A DNA stretch of 64,000 bases from DAIDKA01 sp049792815. GTDB lineage: Bacteria > Pseudomonadota > Gammaproteobacteria > Steroidobacterales > Steroidobacteraceae. The notes under the pieces are model-generated. The model had not been told where the DNA came from, ran no database searches, and saw only the letters and a program-made list of their open reading frames with translations. Shown piece after piece: positions 34,272 through 42,904 of this stretch; within the stretch, counting starts at the first letter, position 1, and each line of letters begins with the position of its first letter. The position numbers and the translations under genes were made by a program. Location of the stretch: NCBI GenBank assembly GCA_049792815.1, contig JBARBG010000030.1, forward strand, positions 1 through 64,000, written 5' to 3'.

Positions 34272-35579
34272 TCACGGCAATGCATGCCGGTGCGCCGGCC
34301 GTGTCAGCAGGTAGATCAGCAGCAGCGCGGGAATGCTCAGGCACGCCGTATACAGGAAGAAATGCGGATAGCCGATCCGGTCAACCACGAACCCTGAGGT
34401 CCCCTCCAGCAGCTTGCCCGGCAGTGCGTACAGCGATGCGAACAGAGCATACTGCGTAGCCGTATAACGGGAACTGGTGAGCGCCGACAGGAAGGCAATC
34501 AGCGCCGTGCCGTGCAACGCCAGCGCCAGGTTATCCAGTCCATTGGCAAAGCCCAGACCCAGGAGCGTAGGCCCGTGGCTGGTTGCCAGCCATGAAAATC
34601 CAATATTCGACAGCATCTCCATGATGCTGCCCAGGACCAGGGCACGCACCAGGCCGTAGCGCGCGATCAACACACCCGAGAGCAGGACGCCAATCATCGA
34701 CAGCGCCAGGCCCACGACCTTCACCACGGTGGCGATCTGTTCCAGGGTGTAGCCATGATCGATGTAGAAGGGATTGGCCATGACCCCCATGGTGAAGTCG
34801 GTCAGGCGGTAACTGCCGATCAGCAACAGCAGCAGGGCGGCGATGCGCACCGGGAAGCGCCCTAGGAAATCGGTCAGCGGACACACCACGGCGCCCACAA
34901 AGGCAGCGCCCGCGGTCTGCGCAAATCCGGGCCAGTGCGCCCTGCTGGCCAGCCAGTCGCGCACCCGCTGCTCCTGCTGTTCACCGACGGGTGCCACGCG
35001 GGGTTGCGGCTCGCGCACCAGCAGGGTCGTGACCACCCCGACCAGCCCCAGGGCTGCCATGGTTGCGTAGCTGGCGTGCCAGCCCGCAACCTGCGCCAGG
35101 CCCAGCGCGCCCGCGGAGCCGCAGATCAGTGCGGCGCGAAAGCCGATCTGGTAAGCCGCCGCCATGGCGCCCTGCTCCTGAACCGGCGCGGACTCGATGC
35201 GCCAGGCGCTCATGGCGATGTCCTGGGTGGCCGCGCAGAACGCCAGGAACACCGCGCCCACGGCGACCTGGGTGAGATTGGCGGCGGGATGCGCCAGCGA
35301 CAGGTTCACCAGCGCGCCGACCACGCCCAGCTGGGCGAGGAGCATCCAGCTGCGGCGCCTTCCCAGCAGCCTCTTCAGCAGCGGCAGTGGCACCCGGTCG
35401 ACAAACGGCGCCCACAGGATCTGCAGCGTGTAAATCAGGCCCGCCCAGGCCAGCATGCCGATGGTGCTGCGCTGAATGCCGTCCTGGCGCAGCCATGCCG
35501 AGAGCGTGTTGTACACCAGGTAGAAGGGCAGGCCGCCTGCGAAACCCAGGAACAGCATGGACACGACCCGGGCCTGCAA
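34272..35579 (-). CDS. ampG: AmpG muropeptide permease (MFS)
   Basis: 435 residues, about twelve helices. AmpG imports anhydro-muropeptides from the periplasm for recycling. Markers are L-G-F-A-G-G-L-P near the N-terminus, L-W-A-P-F-V-D-R, F-C-A-A-T-Q-D-I and D-G/E-loop-like R-I-E-S-A-P-V-Q-E-Q-G. TTG 35579 is the first conventional start, but residues conserved in the family (W-S-Q-A-A-Q-V-Y-L) lie upstream. No ATG, GTG or TTG occurs before the in-frame TAG at 35631-35633. ATT at 35630 has GGAG six bases upstream. ldcA lies nearby in the same recycling pathway. Confidence 0.9.
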   Translation of the reverse strand: MQARVVSMLFLGFAGGLPFYLVYNTLSAWLRQDGIQRSTIGMLAWAGLIYTLQILWAPFVDRVPLPLLKRLLGRRRSWMLLAQLGVVGALVNLSLAHPAANLTQVAVGAVFLAFCAATQDIAMSAWRIESAPVQEQGAMAAAYQIGFRAALICGSAGALGLAQVAGWHASYATMAALGLVGVVTTLLVREPQPRVAPVGEQQEQRVRDWLASRAHWPGFAQTAGAAFVGAVVCPLTDFLGRFPVRIAALLLLLIGSYRLTDFTMGVMANPFYIDHGYTLEQIATVVKVVGLALSMIGVLLSGVLIARYGLVRALVLGSIMEMLSNIGFSWLATSHGPTLLGLGFANGLDNLALALHGTALIAFLSALTSSRYTATQYALFASLYALPGKLLEGTSGFVVDRIGYPHFFLYTACLSIPALLLIYLLTRPAHRHALP

Positions 35580-35654
35580 ATAGACCTGCGCCGCCTGCGA
35601 CCATCGGTGAGTGGGATTCGATGTAATAATCTAGTGCTCCACAAAGTGACGACT

Positions 35655-36314
35655 ATGCACAACTATCAGCTTGAATTCATCGATCTCGCGCTCGCGCGCG
35701 AAGCCCTGCGCTTCGGCCGTTTCACGCTCAAGTCGGGCCGCGAGAGTCCCTATTTCTTCAATGCCGGATTGTTCAGCGACGGTGCCGCGGCCAGCGCCCT
35801 CGGCCGCTGCTACGCAGGCGCCCTGGTGGCCTCGGGACTGCAGTACGACATGCTGTTCGGGCCGGCCTACAAGGGCATACCGCTGGCCACCGCCACCGCC
35901 ATCGCGTTGGCTGAGCATCACGGCCGCAATGTCCCCTACGCCTTCAATCGCAAGGAGGCCAAGGATCATGGCGAAGGGGGAACCATCGTCGGGACGCCCC
36001 TCGGGGGCCGGGTGGTGATCGTGGATGATGTGATTTCCGATGGCGCCGCCAAGCGCGAGGCAATCGAGCTGATACGGGGTTCAGGAGCGACGCCCGCGGC
36101 CATTCTGCTGGCACTTGACCGGCAGGAACGGGGCCAGGCGCGCGCTTCCGCAGTCCAGGAAATCTACGCGGCGCATGGCGTCAGCTGTGTGAGCATCCTC
36201 ACACTTGGTGAGCTAATGGCCGTCCTGGAGAACCCCCCGGATGGCCGCGCCCGTATTTCTGCGCAGCAGCTCACGGCGCTGAAGGCTTATCGGGCACAAT
36301 TTGGGGTCTCGTGA
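35655..36314 (+). CDS. pyrE: Orotate phosphoribosyltransferase
   Basis: 219 residues. It makes OMP from orotate and PRPP in pyrimidine synthesis. The PRPP loop V-V-I-V-D-D-V-I-S-D-G-A-A-K is clear, and the N-terminal A-L-R-F-G-x-F-T-L-K-S-G-R-x-S-P-Y-F-F-N and the flexible-loop K-E-A-K-D-H-G-E-G-G also fit. ATG 35655 is well supported; the longer frame runs antisense to ampG. It overlaps the frame of the next gene's upstream region only. Confidence 0.95.
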   Translation: MHNYQLEFIDLALAREALRFGRFTLKSGRESPYFFNAGLFSDGAAASALGRCYAGALVASGLQYDMLFGPAYKGIPLATATAIALAEHHGRNVPYAFNRKEAKDHGEGGTIVGTPLGGRVVIVDDVISDGAAKREAIELIRGSGATPAAILLALDRQERGQARASAVQEIYAAHGVSCVSILTLGELMAVLENPPDGRARISAQQLTALKAYRAQFGVS

Positions 36315-36342
36315 GACTTGCAGCGTCGGATGCGACGGGGAC

Positions 36343-37020
36343 ATGATGCGCGGCAAGATGCTGTCCGAATACATTAAGGCCATGCCAAGACCAGTCCGCG
36401 CCGTGCCCTTGTGTTTGGCCATGCTGTGGCTGTGCGCGGGCAGTGCCGCAACGTGGGCCGACGGCCAGACGTACAAGTGGGTGGACGACCAGGGCGTGAC
36501 GCACTACGGCGACAGCATTCCCCCGCAGTACGCCCAGAAGGAAAGCACGGTCCTCAACAAGGAGGGCGTGCCCGTCGGCCATAACGCCGCCGCCAAGTCC
36601 CCCGCTGAACTGGCTGCGGAGGCGACGGCGCAGGAACAGCTGGCGCGCCAGAAGCAGCACGATTCCTTCCTGCTGAACACCTACACGTCGGTCAAGGATA
36701 TCGAGCAGCTGCGTGATGAGCGGCTGCAGCAGATCAAGGTCCAGCGCGTGGCCGCCGAGCAGTACGTCGCCTCCCTGGGCGAGCGGCTCTCGGCACTGCA
36801 GGTCCGGGCGCAGAACTTCAAGCCCTACAGCGCCCGCCCCGATGCCCATCGCATGCCCGACGATCTGGCCGAACAGATGGTGCACACACTCAATGACATC
36901 CGTGCCCAGAAGGCGGCCCTGAGCACCAGCCAGGAAGAGGAAGTCAAGACCGAGGCGCAGTTTCAGTCCGACATCGACCGCTACAAGGAACTGCGCGCGG
37001 CCCAGGCCGTGGTGCGCTGA
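36343..37020 (+). CDS. DUF4124 exported coiled-coil protein
   Basis: 225 residues from ATG 36343; 36382 is an alternative that trims the leader. The signal peptide ends Ala-Thr-Trp-Ala-Asp. The DUF4124 domain (Y-K-W-V-D-D-Q-G-V-T-H-Y-G-D-S-I-P) follows, then long Gln/Glu/Arg-rich helices likely to coil (about 85-220). The domain is common in gammaproteobacterial periplasmic proteins near pyrE and dut. Role unknown. Confidence 0.85.
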   Translation: MMRGKMLSEYIKAMPRPVRAVPLCLAMLWLCAGSAATWADGQTYKWVDDQGVTHYGDSIPPQYAQKESTVLNKEGVPVGHNAAAKSPAELAAEATAQEQLARQKQHDSFLLNTYTSVKDIEQLRDERLQQIKVQRVAAEQYVASLGERLSALQVRAQNFKPYSARPDAHRMPDDLAEQMVHTLNDIRAQKAALSTSQEEEVKTEAQFQSDIDRYKELRAAQAVVR

Positions 37021-37031
37021 AGCGGCGCGGC

Positions 37032-37505
37032 TCAGCCGCGACCGGAGTGCCCGAAGCCGCCCGCCCCCCGGGCGCTGCCCGCGAAATCTTCGACCACCTC
37101 GAGTTGAACCTGCACCACCGGGACCACCACCAGCTGCGCGATGCGCTCGCCCGGTTCTATGGTGAAGGCGTGCTGCCCACGATTCCACAGCGAGACCATC
37201 AGCTGACCCTGGTAGTCCGAGTCGATAAGGCCCACCAGGTTGCCGAGCACGATGCCGTGCTTGTGACCCAGCCCCGAACGCGGCAGGATCAGCGCCGCCA
37301 GACCCGGTTCGTCGATGTGGATTGCAAGGCCGGTGGCGACCAGCTGCGTCTGTCCCGGGGCCAGGATGAGGGGCGCATCAAGACAGGCGCGCAAGTCCAT
37401 TCCCGCGGAGCCGTCGGTCGCATAGGCGGGCAGCGGAAAGGCCTGGCCGACGCGCGCGTCAAGGATTCGCACCTTCAGCGGGTGCCTGCGGGTCGACACA
37501 TCCAT
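37032..37505 (-). CDS. dut: dUTP diphosphatase
   Basis: 157 residues from ATG 37505. A trimeric dUTPase that turns dUTP into dUMP and keeps uracil out of DNA. The five motifs are present: [31 protein letters not shown], and C-terminal [10 protein letters not shown]. It follows coaBC by two bases on the same strand, the usual gammaproteobacterial arrangement. Confidence 0.95.
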   Translation of the reverse strand: MDVSTRRHPLKVRILDARVGQAFPLPAYATDGSAGMDLRACLDAPLILAPGQTQLVATGLAIHIDEPGLAALILPRSGLGHKHGIVLGNLVGLIDSDYQGQLMVSLWNRGQHAFTIEPGERIAQLVVVPVVQVQLEVVEDFAGSARGAGGFGHSGRG

Positions 37506-37507
37506 AT

Positions 37508-38752
37508 TCAACCTTTGGTGGCGGCGGCCGGCAGCGCCGCGCTGCGCGCCGTATCCGCGCGCCGCTCCGCATACACTGCCGCAATGAGTTCGATCAGTTC
37601 GCGCGCCAGCTGTGTTTTGGCGGCACGCGGCAGGAGCTTGCGGCCATTGCGCCACAGCACGATGAGTTCATTGTCGGCGCAGTCAAAGGCCTTGTCGTGG
37701 CCGACTTCATTGGCGGCGATCATGTCCAGATTCTTGCGCAGCATCTTGGAGCGCGCGTTCTGCTCCACCGTATCGGTTTCGGCCGCGAAGCCCACGACGA
37801 ACGCCGGACGCTGCGCGCCGGCGGCGAGGGTGCCGATGATGTCCGTGGTGCGCGCCATCTGCAGCGCGAGGCTTTCCTCGGTCTTTTTGATCTTTTGAGC
37901 CGCGGCCTGCGCCGGCCGGTAATCGGCCACGGCCGCCGTTGAAATGAAGATATCCTCGCGGAGGATTTCAGCCTGGACTGCGCCGAGCATGTCCGCGGCA
38001 CTCTCGACATCCACGCGCCGGATGCCAGCCGGCGTCGCCAGCGCCACCGGACCACAGATCATCACCACTTCGGCCCCGGCTTCCCGGGCCGCCTCGGCCA
38101 CGGCAAAACCCATCTTGCCGGAGCTGCGATTGCTGATGAAGCGCACCGGATCAATGGGCTCACGGGTCGGGCCCACGGTGATCAACACCCGCTGGCCACT
38201 CAACACGCCGCTGGGGACCAGGGTCGAATCGGCAAGCGCCGCAAGTTCGGTCGGCTCGAGCATGCGCCCGGGGCCCACTTCCCCGCAGGCCTGGTCGCCG
38301 CTGCCGGGTCCGAAAATGTGGACCCCGCGCGCCTTTAGCAGCGCTACATTGGCCTGGGTCGCAGGATTGGCCCACATCTGCTGATTCATAGCCGGCGCCA
38401 GGGCGATCGGCGCCGCGGTAGCCAGGCAGGTCGTGGCCAGCAGGTCATCGGCGCGGCCCCCGGCCAGACGCGCAAGAAAGTCGGCCGTGGCCGGAGCAAT
38501 CAGCACCAGATCGGCCCAGCGGGCGAGCTCGATATGGCCCATGGAGGACTCGGCGGCGGGGTCCCACAGATCGGTACGCACCGGCCGCCCGGAAAGCGCC
38601 TGGAAGGTCATCGGCGTCACGAACTCGCGTGCGCCATCGGTCATGACCACCTGGACTTCGGCACCCCGTTCACGCAGGCGGCGGACCAGGTCCGCACTCT
38701 TATAGGCGGCGATGCCGCCCGTGACGCCTAGCAGGATGTGTTTGCCGTGCAT
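37508..38752 (-). CDS. coaBC: Bifunctional CoaBC (PPC decarboxylase / PPC synthetase)
   Basis: 414 residues from ATG 38752 with GAGGT upstream. It makes 4'-phosphopantetheine from phosphopantothenate and Cys in CoA synthesis. The N-terminal flavin domain begins [13 protein letters not shown] and has the P-A-M-N-Q-Q-M-W motif. The C-terminal synthetase has [25 protein letters not shown]. It is co-transcribed with dut, and radC is divergent. Confidence 0.95.
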   Translation of the reverse strand: MHGKHILLGVTGGIAAYKSADLVRRLRERGAEVQVVMTDGAREFVTPMTFQALSGRPVRTDLWDPAAESSMGHIELARWADLVLIAPATADFLARLAGGRADDLLATTCLATAAPIALAPAMNQQMWANPATQANVALLKARGVHIFGPGSGDQACGEVGPGRMLEPTELAALADSTLVPSGVLSGQRVLITVGPTREPIDPVRFISNRSSGKMGFAVAEAAREAGAEVVMICGPVALATPAGIRRVDVESAADMLGAVQAEILREDIFISTAAVADYRPAQAAAQKIKKTEESLALQMARTTDIIGTLAAGAQRPAFVVGFAAETDTVEQNARSKMLRKNLDMIAANEVGHDKAFDCADNELIVLWRNGRKLLPRAAKTQLARELIELIAAVYAERRADTARSAALPAAATKG

Positions 38753-38862
38753 AGAACCTCTTGCGGCCATTATCGGACCCACTGTCACGGCCTGCAAATA
38801 ACGATATCTGCACCCGATTAGAAGCTGGCCGCATATCGGGTTCGGGCCCGACACTGACGCTC

Positions 38863-39537
38863 ATGCCCATGCGCAACTGGCTGCCCTGCGAACGACCGCG
38901 CGAAAAGCTTATGGAACATGGCGCTCAGAGCCTGTCCAATGCCGAACTGCTGGCGGTGTTCTTCGGCACCGGCAACCGCGGCGGGACCGCGGTGGACTTG
39001 GGCCACCAGCTGCTGGCACGCTTCGGCTCGCTGCGCGAACTGCTGTGCGCCGAGCGCGAACAGGCCCTGGCCGGACATGGCCTGGGACCGGCCCGTTACT
39101 GCATGCTGCAGGCGGCCCTGGAGCTCGCGCGCCGGCATTATCGTGAAACCCTCAAAGTGGGCCCGGCCCTGGACTCGCCGGAGACCGCCCGCGGCTTCCT
39201 GCTGGCGCAGCTTCGCGACCGGCCCTACGAGGTGTTCTGCTGTCTGCACCTGGATACCCGTCACCGGCTCATCGCCTTCGACGAGATGTTCCGCGGCACC
39301 ATCGACGGGGCCAGCGTTCACCCCCGCGAAGTGGTGCGCCAGACCCTGGCCCGAAATTCGGCGGCGGTGATCCTGGCGCATAACCACCCCTCGGGAGTTC
39401 CCGAGCCCAGCCAGGCCGATGAGCTCATCACCCAGCGGCTGCGCGATGCCCTGGCGCTGGTGGACGTGAGGGTTCTCGACCATCTGATAGTGGGCGGTGA
39501 GCGCTGCCTGTCGTTCGCCGAGCGGGGATTGCTCTAA
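38863..39537 (+). CDS. radC: RadC family JAB1/MPN protein
   Basis: 224 residues from ATG 38863. The JAMM metalloprotease-like motif is A-H-N-H-P-S-G-V-P-E-P-S-Q-A-D; the N-terminus (R-P-R-E-K-L-x-x-x-G-A-x-S-L-S-N-A-E-L-L-A) is a helical domain. Despite the old name, a repair role is not established. It stands between coaBC and rpmBG, the common gammaproteobacterial order. Confidence 0.93.
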   Translation: MPMRNWLPCERPREKLMEHGAQSLSNAELLAVFFGTGNRGGTAVDLGHQLLARFGSLRELLCAEREQALAGHGLGPARYCMLQAALELARRHYRETLKVGPALDSPETARGFLLAQLRDRPYEVFCCLHLDTRHRLIAFDEMFRGTIDGASVHPREVVRQTLARNSAAVILAHNHPSGVPEPSQADELITQRLRDALALVDVRVLDHLIVGGERCLSFAERGLL

Positions 39538-39625
39538 GCCTTTGCGGCTGGTATAAAGCTCGGCCCCAGCGGACTGTCCGAGTTATCCGGCATTCCGTAA
39601 CTAATTGATGGCAAAGGTTAAGTTT

Positions 39626-39862
39626 ATGTCCCGCGTCTGCGACGTCACCGGCAAGGGCCCCGCTACGGGCAATACCGTTTCACACGCGAACAACCGCCGC
39701 CGCCGGCGCTTCCTGCCGAACCTGCACCACCAGCGTTTCTGGCTCGAGTCCGAAAAGCGCTGGGTGTCGCTGCGCGTGTCCACGCACGGCCTGCGGACCA
39801 TCGAGAAAAAGGGCATCGACGTGATCGTTGCGCAACTGCGCGAGCAGGGCGAGAAGATCTGA
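39626..39862 (+). CDS. rpmB: 50S ribosomal protein L28
   Basis: 78 residues beginning [16 protein letters not shown], the exact L28 start. I rejected the longer frame at 39605. Basic [13 protein letters not shown] and the C-terminal [12 protein letters not shown] are conserved. rpmG follows at 10 bases in the standard operon. Confidence 0.97.
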   Translation: MSRVCDVTGKGPATGNTVSHANNRRRRRFLPNLHHQRFWLESEKRWVSLRVSTHGLRTIEKKGIDVIVAQLREQGEKI

Positions 39863-39872
39863 AGGGCAAGTC

Positions 39873-40028
39873 ATGCGCGAGAAAATCAAACTGCTGTCCT
39901 CGGCCGGAACCGGTCACTTCTACGTCACCACCAAGAACAAGCGTCTGCACCCGGACAAGCTTGAGGTGAAGAAGTTTGACCCCGTGGTGCGCAAGCACGT
40001 CTCTTATAAAGAGACCAAGATCAAGTAA
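39873..40028 (+). CDS. rpmG: 50S ribosomal protein L33
   Basis: 51 residues starting [17 protein letters not shown]. It lacks the Cys pairs of zinc-type L33 (the C- form). It ends the rpmBG operon. Confidence 0.97.
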   Translation: MREKIKLLSSAGTGHFYVTTKNKRLHPDKLEVKKFDPVVRKHVSYKETKIK

Positions 40029-40059
40029 CGGCGGCTCCGCCCATCGTATTGGTGTGGCT

Positions 40060-41361
40060 TCAGAACGGGCGGCGCGGCCGCCGCGGCGCCGGTGAGGCAT
40101 AGGCCGCAGAATCGAAACGGCGACGTTGCCCGAAGAGTTCTGAGCCATCGATGCGATCAGCCAGATTGTCTATATCGGAGGCGCTGACGCCACTTCTGGC
40201 AAAGTGCTCCTGCCACGTGTCGACGATGGCAATGATCTCAAGCACCACTTGCGCTGCGGCGTGGCGCTCCATGCCAAACAGCGCACACTGAGACATTGCA
40301 TTCGTCAGCGTCGAGTCGCGACCGTCGCTTCCGACATTGAACTCCTGGTGTCCTTGGCCTGAGTTGGTCGGCAGTATGTCGTAGGCGGGCGCCAGCTGGA
40401 GTTTTCCTGCGGGTGATGCCGGAACGTACATGAGGGAGTGGTTCTTCTCATGATCGTCGGTGTTGTCAATGAGTATGTTGAACACCATGCGGCGAAACAC
40501 CTCACTCATTTGCGCCGTGCTCACCGCCTGTGCGGTCTCACCGTAGCGGCGCAGAGCCTGCGCCAACGCCGGATATCCCAGATCAGGACTCTCAGGTGAA
40601 GCCGCTCGCAGCACGGTGCCGGCGGACAATGTATGCACTCGACCCTGCGCTGTGCGGTCAAAACGACACACGCCAATCGCGTTCTCGCCGTGTAGCCGAA
40701 TCAGCCGGGTCTTGGCAACATTGATCCCGGCTTTGGCGGCCAGGGTCATCGACGCATGTTCGATCAAGGGTACATCGACTGGCTCACCCGCAAAAAACTT
40801 GATGACCCACTCCGCGCCATCAATGCTGATGACTGCCTTGGGCTTCGCCCCACCCAGACTCCCGCCGGCGGAGGCGATCTGGCGTTCCATCTCATTCAAA
40901 GGCTCCTTGCCGCCGATCTTGCGCATGACCTCGCTCATGGCTTGGGCCTGCGCGATACGCGGCATGGGTCCGGAACGGCGTGGCAGATATTCTTCGCGGG
41001 AAGTGGACACCCCTAAAGCGCCAAATCGGTCATCTCCTGCGTAGTAGAGGTACTCCATCACGGAGAGTCTGGAGGGTCGGTCGACGAACTGAATGACACG
41101 TTCACCCCAGCGATCCGGCCGGGCGTCGTCGACGGCACCTACCGCGCGCCCGGGCGAGCGCGGGAAAAATTCGCTGTCAAGCAGGGGCAGATCCTCGCTG
41201 ATCCGAAATCCTTCCTTGAGCCAACTTTGCGCATAAGTGAGAGACACTCCTTTGCCAAGGGTCAGGTACTTCAGTTCGCCGATGAGCTGCGGGGTTGAGG
41301 GAAGTCCCAGGAACCACAGCCACAAGGTGTCAAAACGTGATGCGGGTGGCCGACTACTCAT
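40060..41361 (-). CDS. hipA: HipA-family Ser/Thr kinase toxin
   Basis: 433 residues from ATG 41361, which overlaps the antitoxin gene end by eight bases. HipA kinases phosphorylate aminoacyl-tRNA synthetases and cause growth arrest. The Gly loop S-A-G-G-S-L-G-G-A-K-P-K-A lies at about 164-176, the catalytic loop N-T-D-D-H-E-K-N at about 300-307, and the metal motif A-Y-D-I-L-P-T near 326-332. All look intact. The C-terminus has a Pro/Arg-rich tail. The substrate is not known. Confidence 0.88.
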   Translation of the reverse strand: MSSRPPASRFDTLWLWFLGLPSTPQLIGELKYLTLGKGVSLTYAQSWLKEGFRISEDLPLLDSEFFPRSPGRAVGAVDDARPDRWGERVIQFVDRPSRLSVMEYLYYAGDDRFGALGVSTSREEYLPRRSGPMPRIAQAQAMSEVMRKIGGKEPLNEMERQIASAGGSLGGAKPKAVISIDGAEWVIKFFAGEPVDVPLIEHASMTLAAKAGINVAKTRLIRLHGENAIGVCRFDRTAQGRVHTLSAGTVLRAASPESPDLGYPALAQALRRYGETAQAVSTAQMSEVFRRMVFNILIDNTDDHEKNHSLMYVPASPAGKLQLAPAYDILPTNSGQGHQEFNVGSDGRDSTLTNAMSQCALFGMERHAAAQVVLEIIAIVDTWQEHFARSGVSASDIDNLADRIDGSELFGQRRRFDSAAYASPAPRRPRRPF

Positions 41362-41722
41362 GTTTTTCCCTGCGACTTTGTCGGGCCTGCGCCGAGGCTC
41401 GGGCGCGCGCTTTTCCAAGCTCGATGGCGGCGCGCACGTCGAGCTCGATGGCTCCGCTGTCATGCTCCGGAGCAGCCAGCTCAACGAGGGCGGAATCCCG
41501 CCCGATCAGCATCAAGGCTGTGAGGTAGATGCCGATCCCGACCGAGGGCTCGCCCGCTTCCATTTTCATCAAAGTAGGAACTGTGACGCCCATACGGGTG
41601 GCCCAAGAAGCCAGTGATTCCTTGCGTCGCAGGCGCGCAACGGCGAGATCCGCCCCGAGTTTGCCCAAGGCATTCAGACTCGCAGGCGGAAGTCGGTCTT
41701 GGGCGTTTGATCGCTTTCCCAT
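41354..41722 (-). CDS. HipB-like helix-turn-helix antitoxin
   Basis: 122 residues. An Xre-type helix-turn-helix spans about 25-75 (L-A-V-A-R-L-R-R-K-E-S-L-A-S-W-A-T-R-M-G-V-T-V-P-T-L-M-K-M-E-A-G). The tail (about 85-122) is charged and Arg/Glu-rich and may cover the kinase. It precedes and overlaps hipA. Two AT-rich palindromes at and upstream of its start suggest autoregulation. Confidence 0.85.
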   Translation of the reverse strand: MGKRSNAQDRLPPASLNALGKLGADLAVARLRRKESLASWATRMGVTVPTLMKMEAGEPSVGIGIYLTALMLIGRDSALVELAAPEHDSGAIELDVRAAIELGKARARASAQARQSRREKHE

Positions 41723-41735
41723 ATATTATAATATA
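41722..41735. promoter_or_regulatory. HipB operator candidate 1
   Basis: An exact 14-bp palindrome, TATATTATAATATA, begins at the first base of the antitoxin ATG. It is extremely AT-rich in GC-rich DNA. Binding here would block promoter clearance or translation start. Confidence 0.6.
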
Positions 41736-41757
41736 CTGAAACATGCTATTTAATGCA

Positions 41758-41770
41758 ACTATATTATAGT
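41758..41770. promoter_or_regulatory. HipB operator candidate 2
   Basis: ACTATA and TATAGT arms around one T form a perfect dyad, about 36 bases from the centre of the first palindrome. The two sites differ in sequence but share the TATA/ATTATA core. Confidence 0.55.
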
Positions 41771-41812
41771 ATTTGGCATGGTCCCGGCGCGAGGGCGCAA
41801 CCCCTGGGCCCC

Positions 41813-42736
41813 TCAGGCCGGCTTTTCGCCGCGCACCGTCGTCCGGTACAGCTCGCGCCGATATCCCTGGTAGTCGTTGTAGGCCTGGTGCACGCACAGT
41901 CGGTTGTCCCACAATGCCAGCATGTTCACCTCCCAGCGCAGCCGGCAGGCGAAGACCGGCTGAATGAGATGGTCGGTCAGGTATTTGAGGATGGGCGCCG
42001 ACTCCTCCTCATGCATGCCCTCGATGCCGATGCCGTATGAGGGATCCACATACAGCGCCTTCTCACCCGTGACCGGATGGGTGCGCACCATGGGGTGGCA
42101 GTTGCCCTTGATCTTGCGCTGCAGGCTCTCCGAGAGCTTCTCGGCGCCGCGCGTCGCGGCCAGCTGTCCGATGGGACTGTCTCCGACCTGCACCGCCTCC
42201 TGGGCGGAGCGCAGCACATCGCGCAGCGAGAAGTGCACCTTGAGGTCCGCGATCATGCGGCGGTACGCCTCGCTCAGATTGGCATAGGCCAGCGCCGAGT
42301 TGGCCCAGGTGGTGTCGCCGCCGAAGGGCGGAATCTGTACCGAGCGCAGGCTGGTGATGGCCGGCGGCTCCGGCAGAAACGGCGAGTCGGTGTGCCAGCC
42401 TTCGCCAAACACCATCTTGGAAGGATCGTCGGCCTCCTTGATGAGGGGATGGACGTTGCGGTGACCCGGCACCCCCTGGGTATAGGCATCCTCGGCAAAA
42501 GGTCCGAACCGCAGGCTGAAGGCCTCATGGGACTCGTGGCTGAGCCGCTGGCCGCGCAGGTAGATCATTTTGTGACGGAACAGCGCGTGGCGGACCTCCT
42601 CGAACTGCGCGTCCGTGACTTCAGCGGCCTGCAGGTTGCAGATTTCGGCGCCCATGGAGGCCGCCAGGGGACGCACCTGGATATGCTTGTACGGGGCAGC
42701 GTGGTTATCGAATTTCCCGGTCGGATGAAGTCGCAT
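41813..42736 (-). CDS. TauD/TfdA-type Fe(II)/2-oxoglutarate dioxygenase
   Basis: 307 residues from ATG 42736. The iron ligands are in W-H-T-D-S (HxD) and the distal His in L-W-D-N-R-L-C-V-H-Q-A-Y-N-D-Y; the 2-oxoglutarate Arg is in R-R-E-L-Y-R-T-T. Length and the start (A-A-S-M-G-A-E-I, F-E-E-V-R-H-A-L-F-R-H-K-M-I-Y-L-R-G) match the family, whose members attack taurine, 2,4-D and other small acids. The substrate is unknown. It is divergent from hpnJ. Confidence 0.85.
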   Translation of the reverse strand: MRLHPTGKFDNHAAPYKHIQVRPLAASMGAEICNLQAAEVTDAQFEEVRHALFRHKMIYLRGQRLSHESHEAFSLRFGPFAEDAYTQGVPGHRNVHPLIKEADDPSKMVFGEGWHTDSPFLPEPPAITSLRSVQIPPFGGDTTWANSALAYANLSEAYRRMIADLKVHFSLRDVLRSAQEAVQVGDSPIGQLAATRGAEKLSESLQRKIKGNCHPMVRTHPVTGEKALYVDPSYGIGIEGMHEEESAPILKYLTDHLIQPVFACRLRWEVNMLALWDNRLCVHQAYNDYQGYRRELYRTTVRGEKPA

Positions 42737-42842
42737 GCGGGAGCCTGGTAGTATCGTTTGCACTGCAATGCTACAAGGGTAACACTTCAGGTTCAGGGGC
42801 CAAGCACCAAGGCTTGGCGGTACCCGTCCAATATGTCTGACG

Positions 42843-42857
42843 GAGTTCGATGAACTC
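42843..42857. promoter_or_regulatory. Short dyad in the dioxygenase/hpnJ gap
   Basis: Arms GAGTTC and GAACTC around GAT lie in the 168-base gap between the divergent genes, about 12 bases before a TATAGT (42870-42875) that could be the hpnJ -10. A regulator site is possible but the arms are only six bases. Confidence 0.3.
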
Positions 42858-42904
42858 TGTGATGTAAAGTATAGTCCTAGCTCTGACTTCACCCGGAAGA
42901 CCTA

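Noticed and set aside
34935..35654. Long N-terminal extension of pyrE
   Set aside because: It is antisense to ampG, and PyrE proteins start at M-H-N-Y-Q-L-E-F-I-like sequence.
37021..37031. Small GC-rich hairpin between the DUF4124 gene and dut as a terminator
   Set aside because: The stem is mostly around CGCGGCT/AGCCGCG with a one-base loop and no T run, so support is weak.
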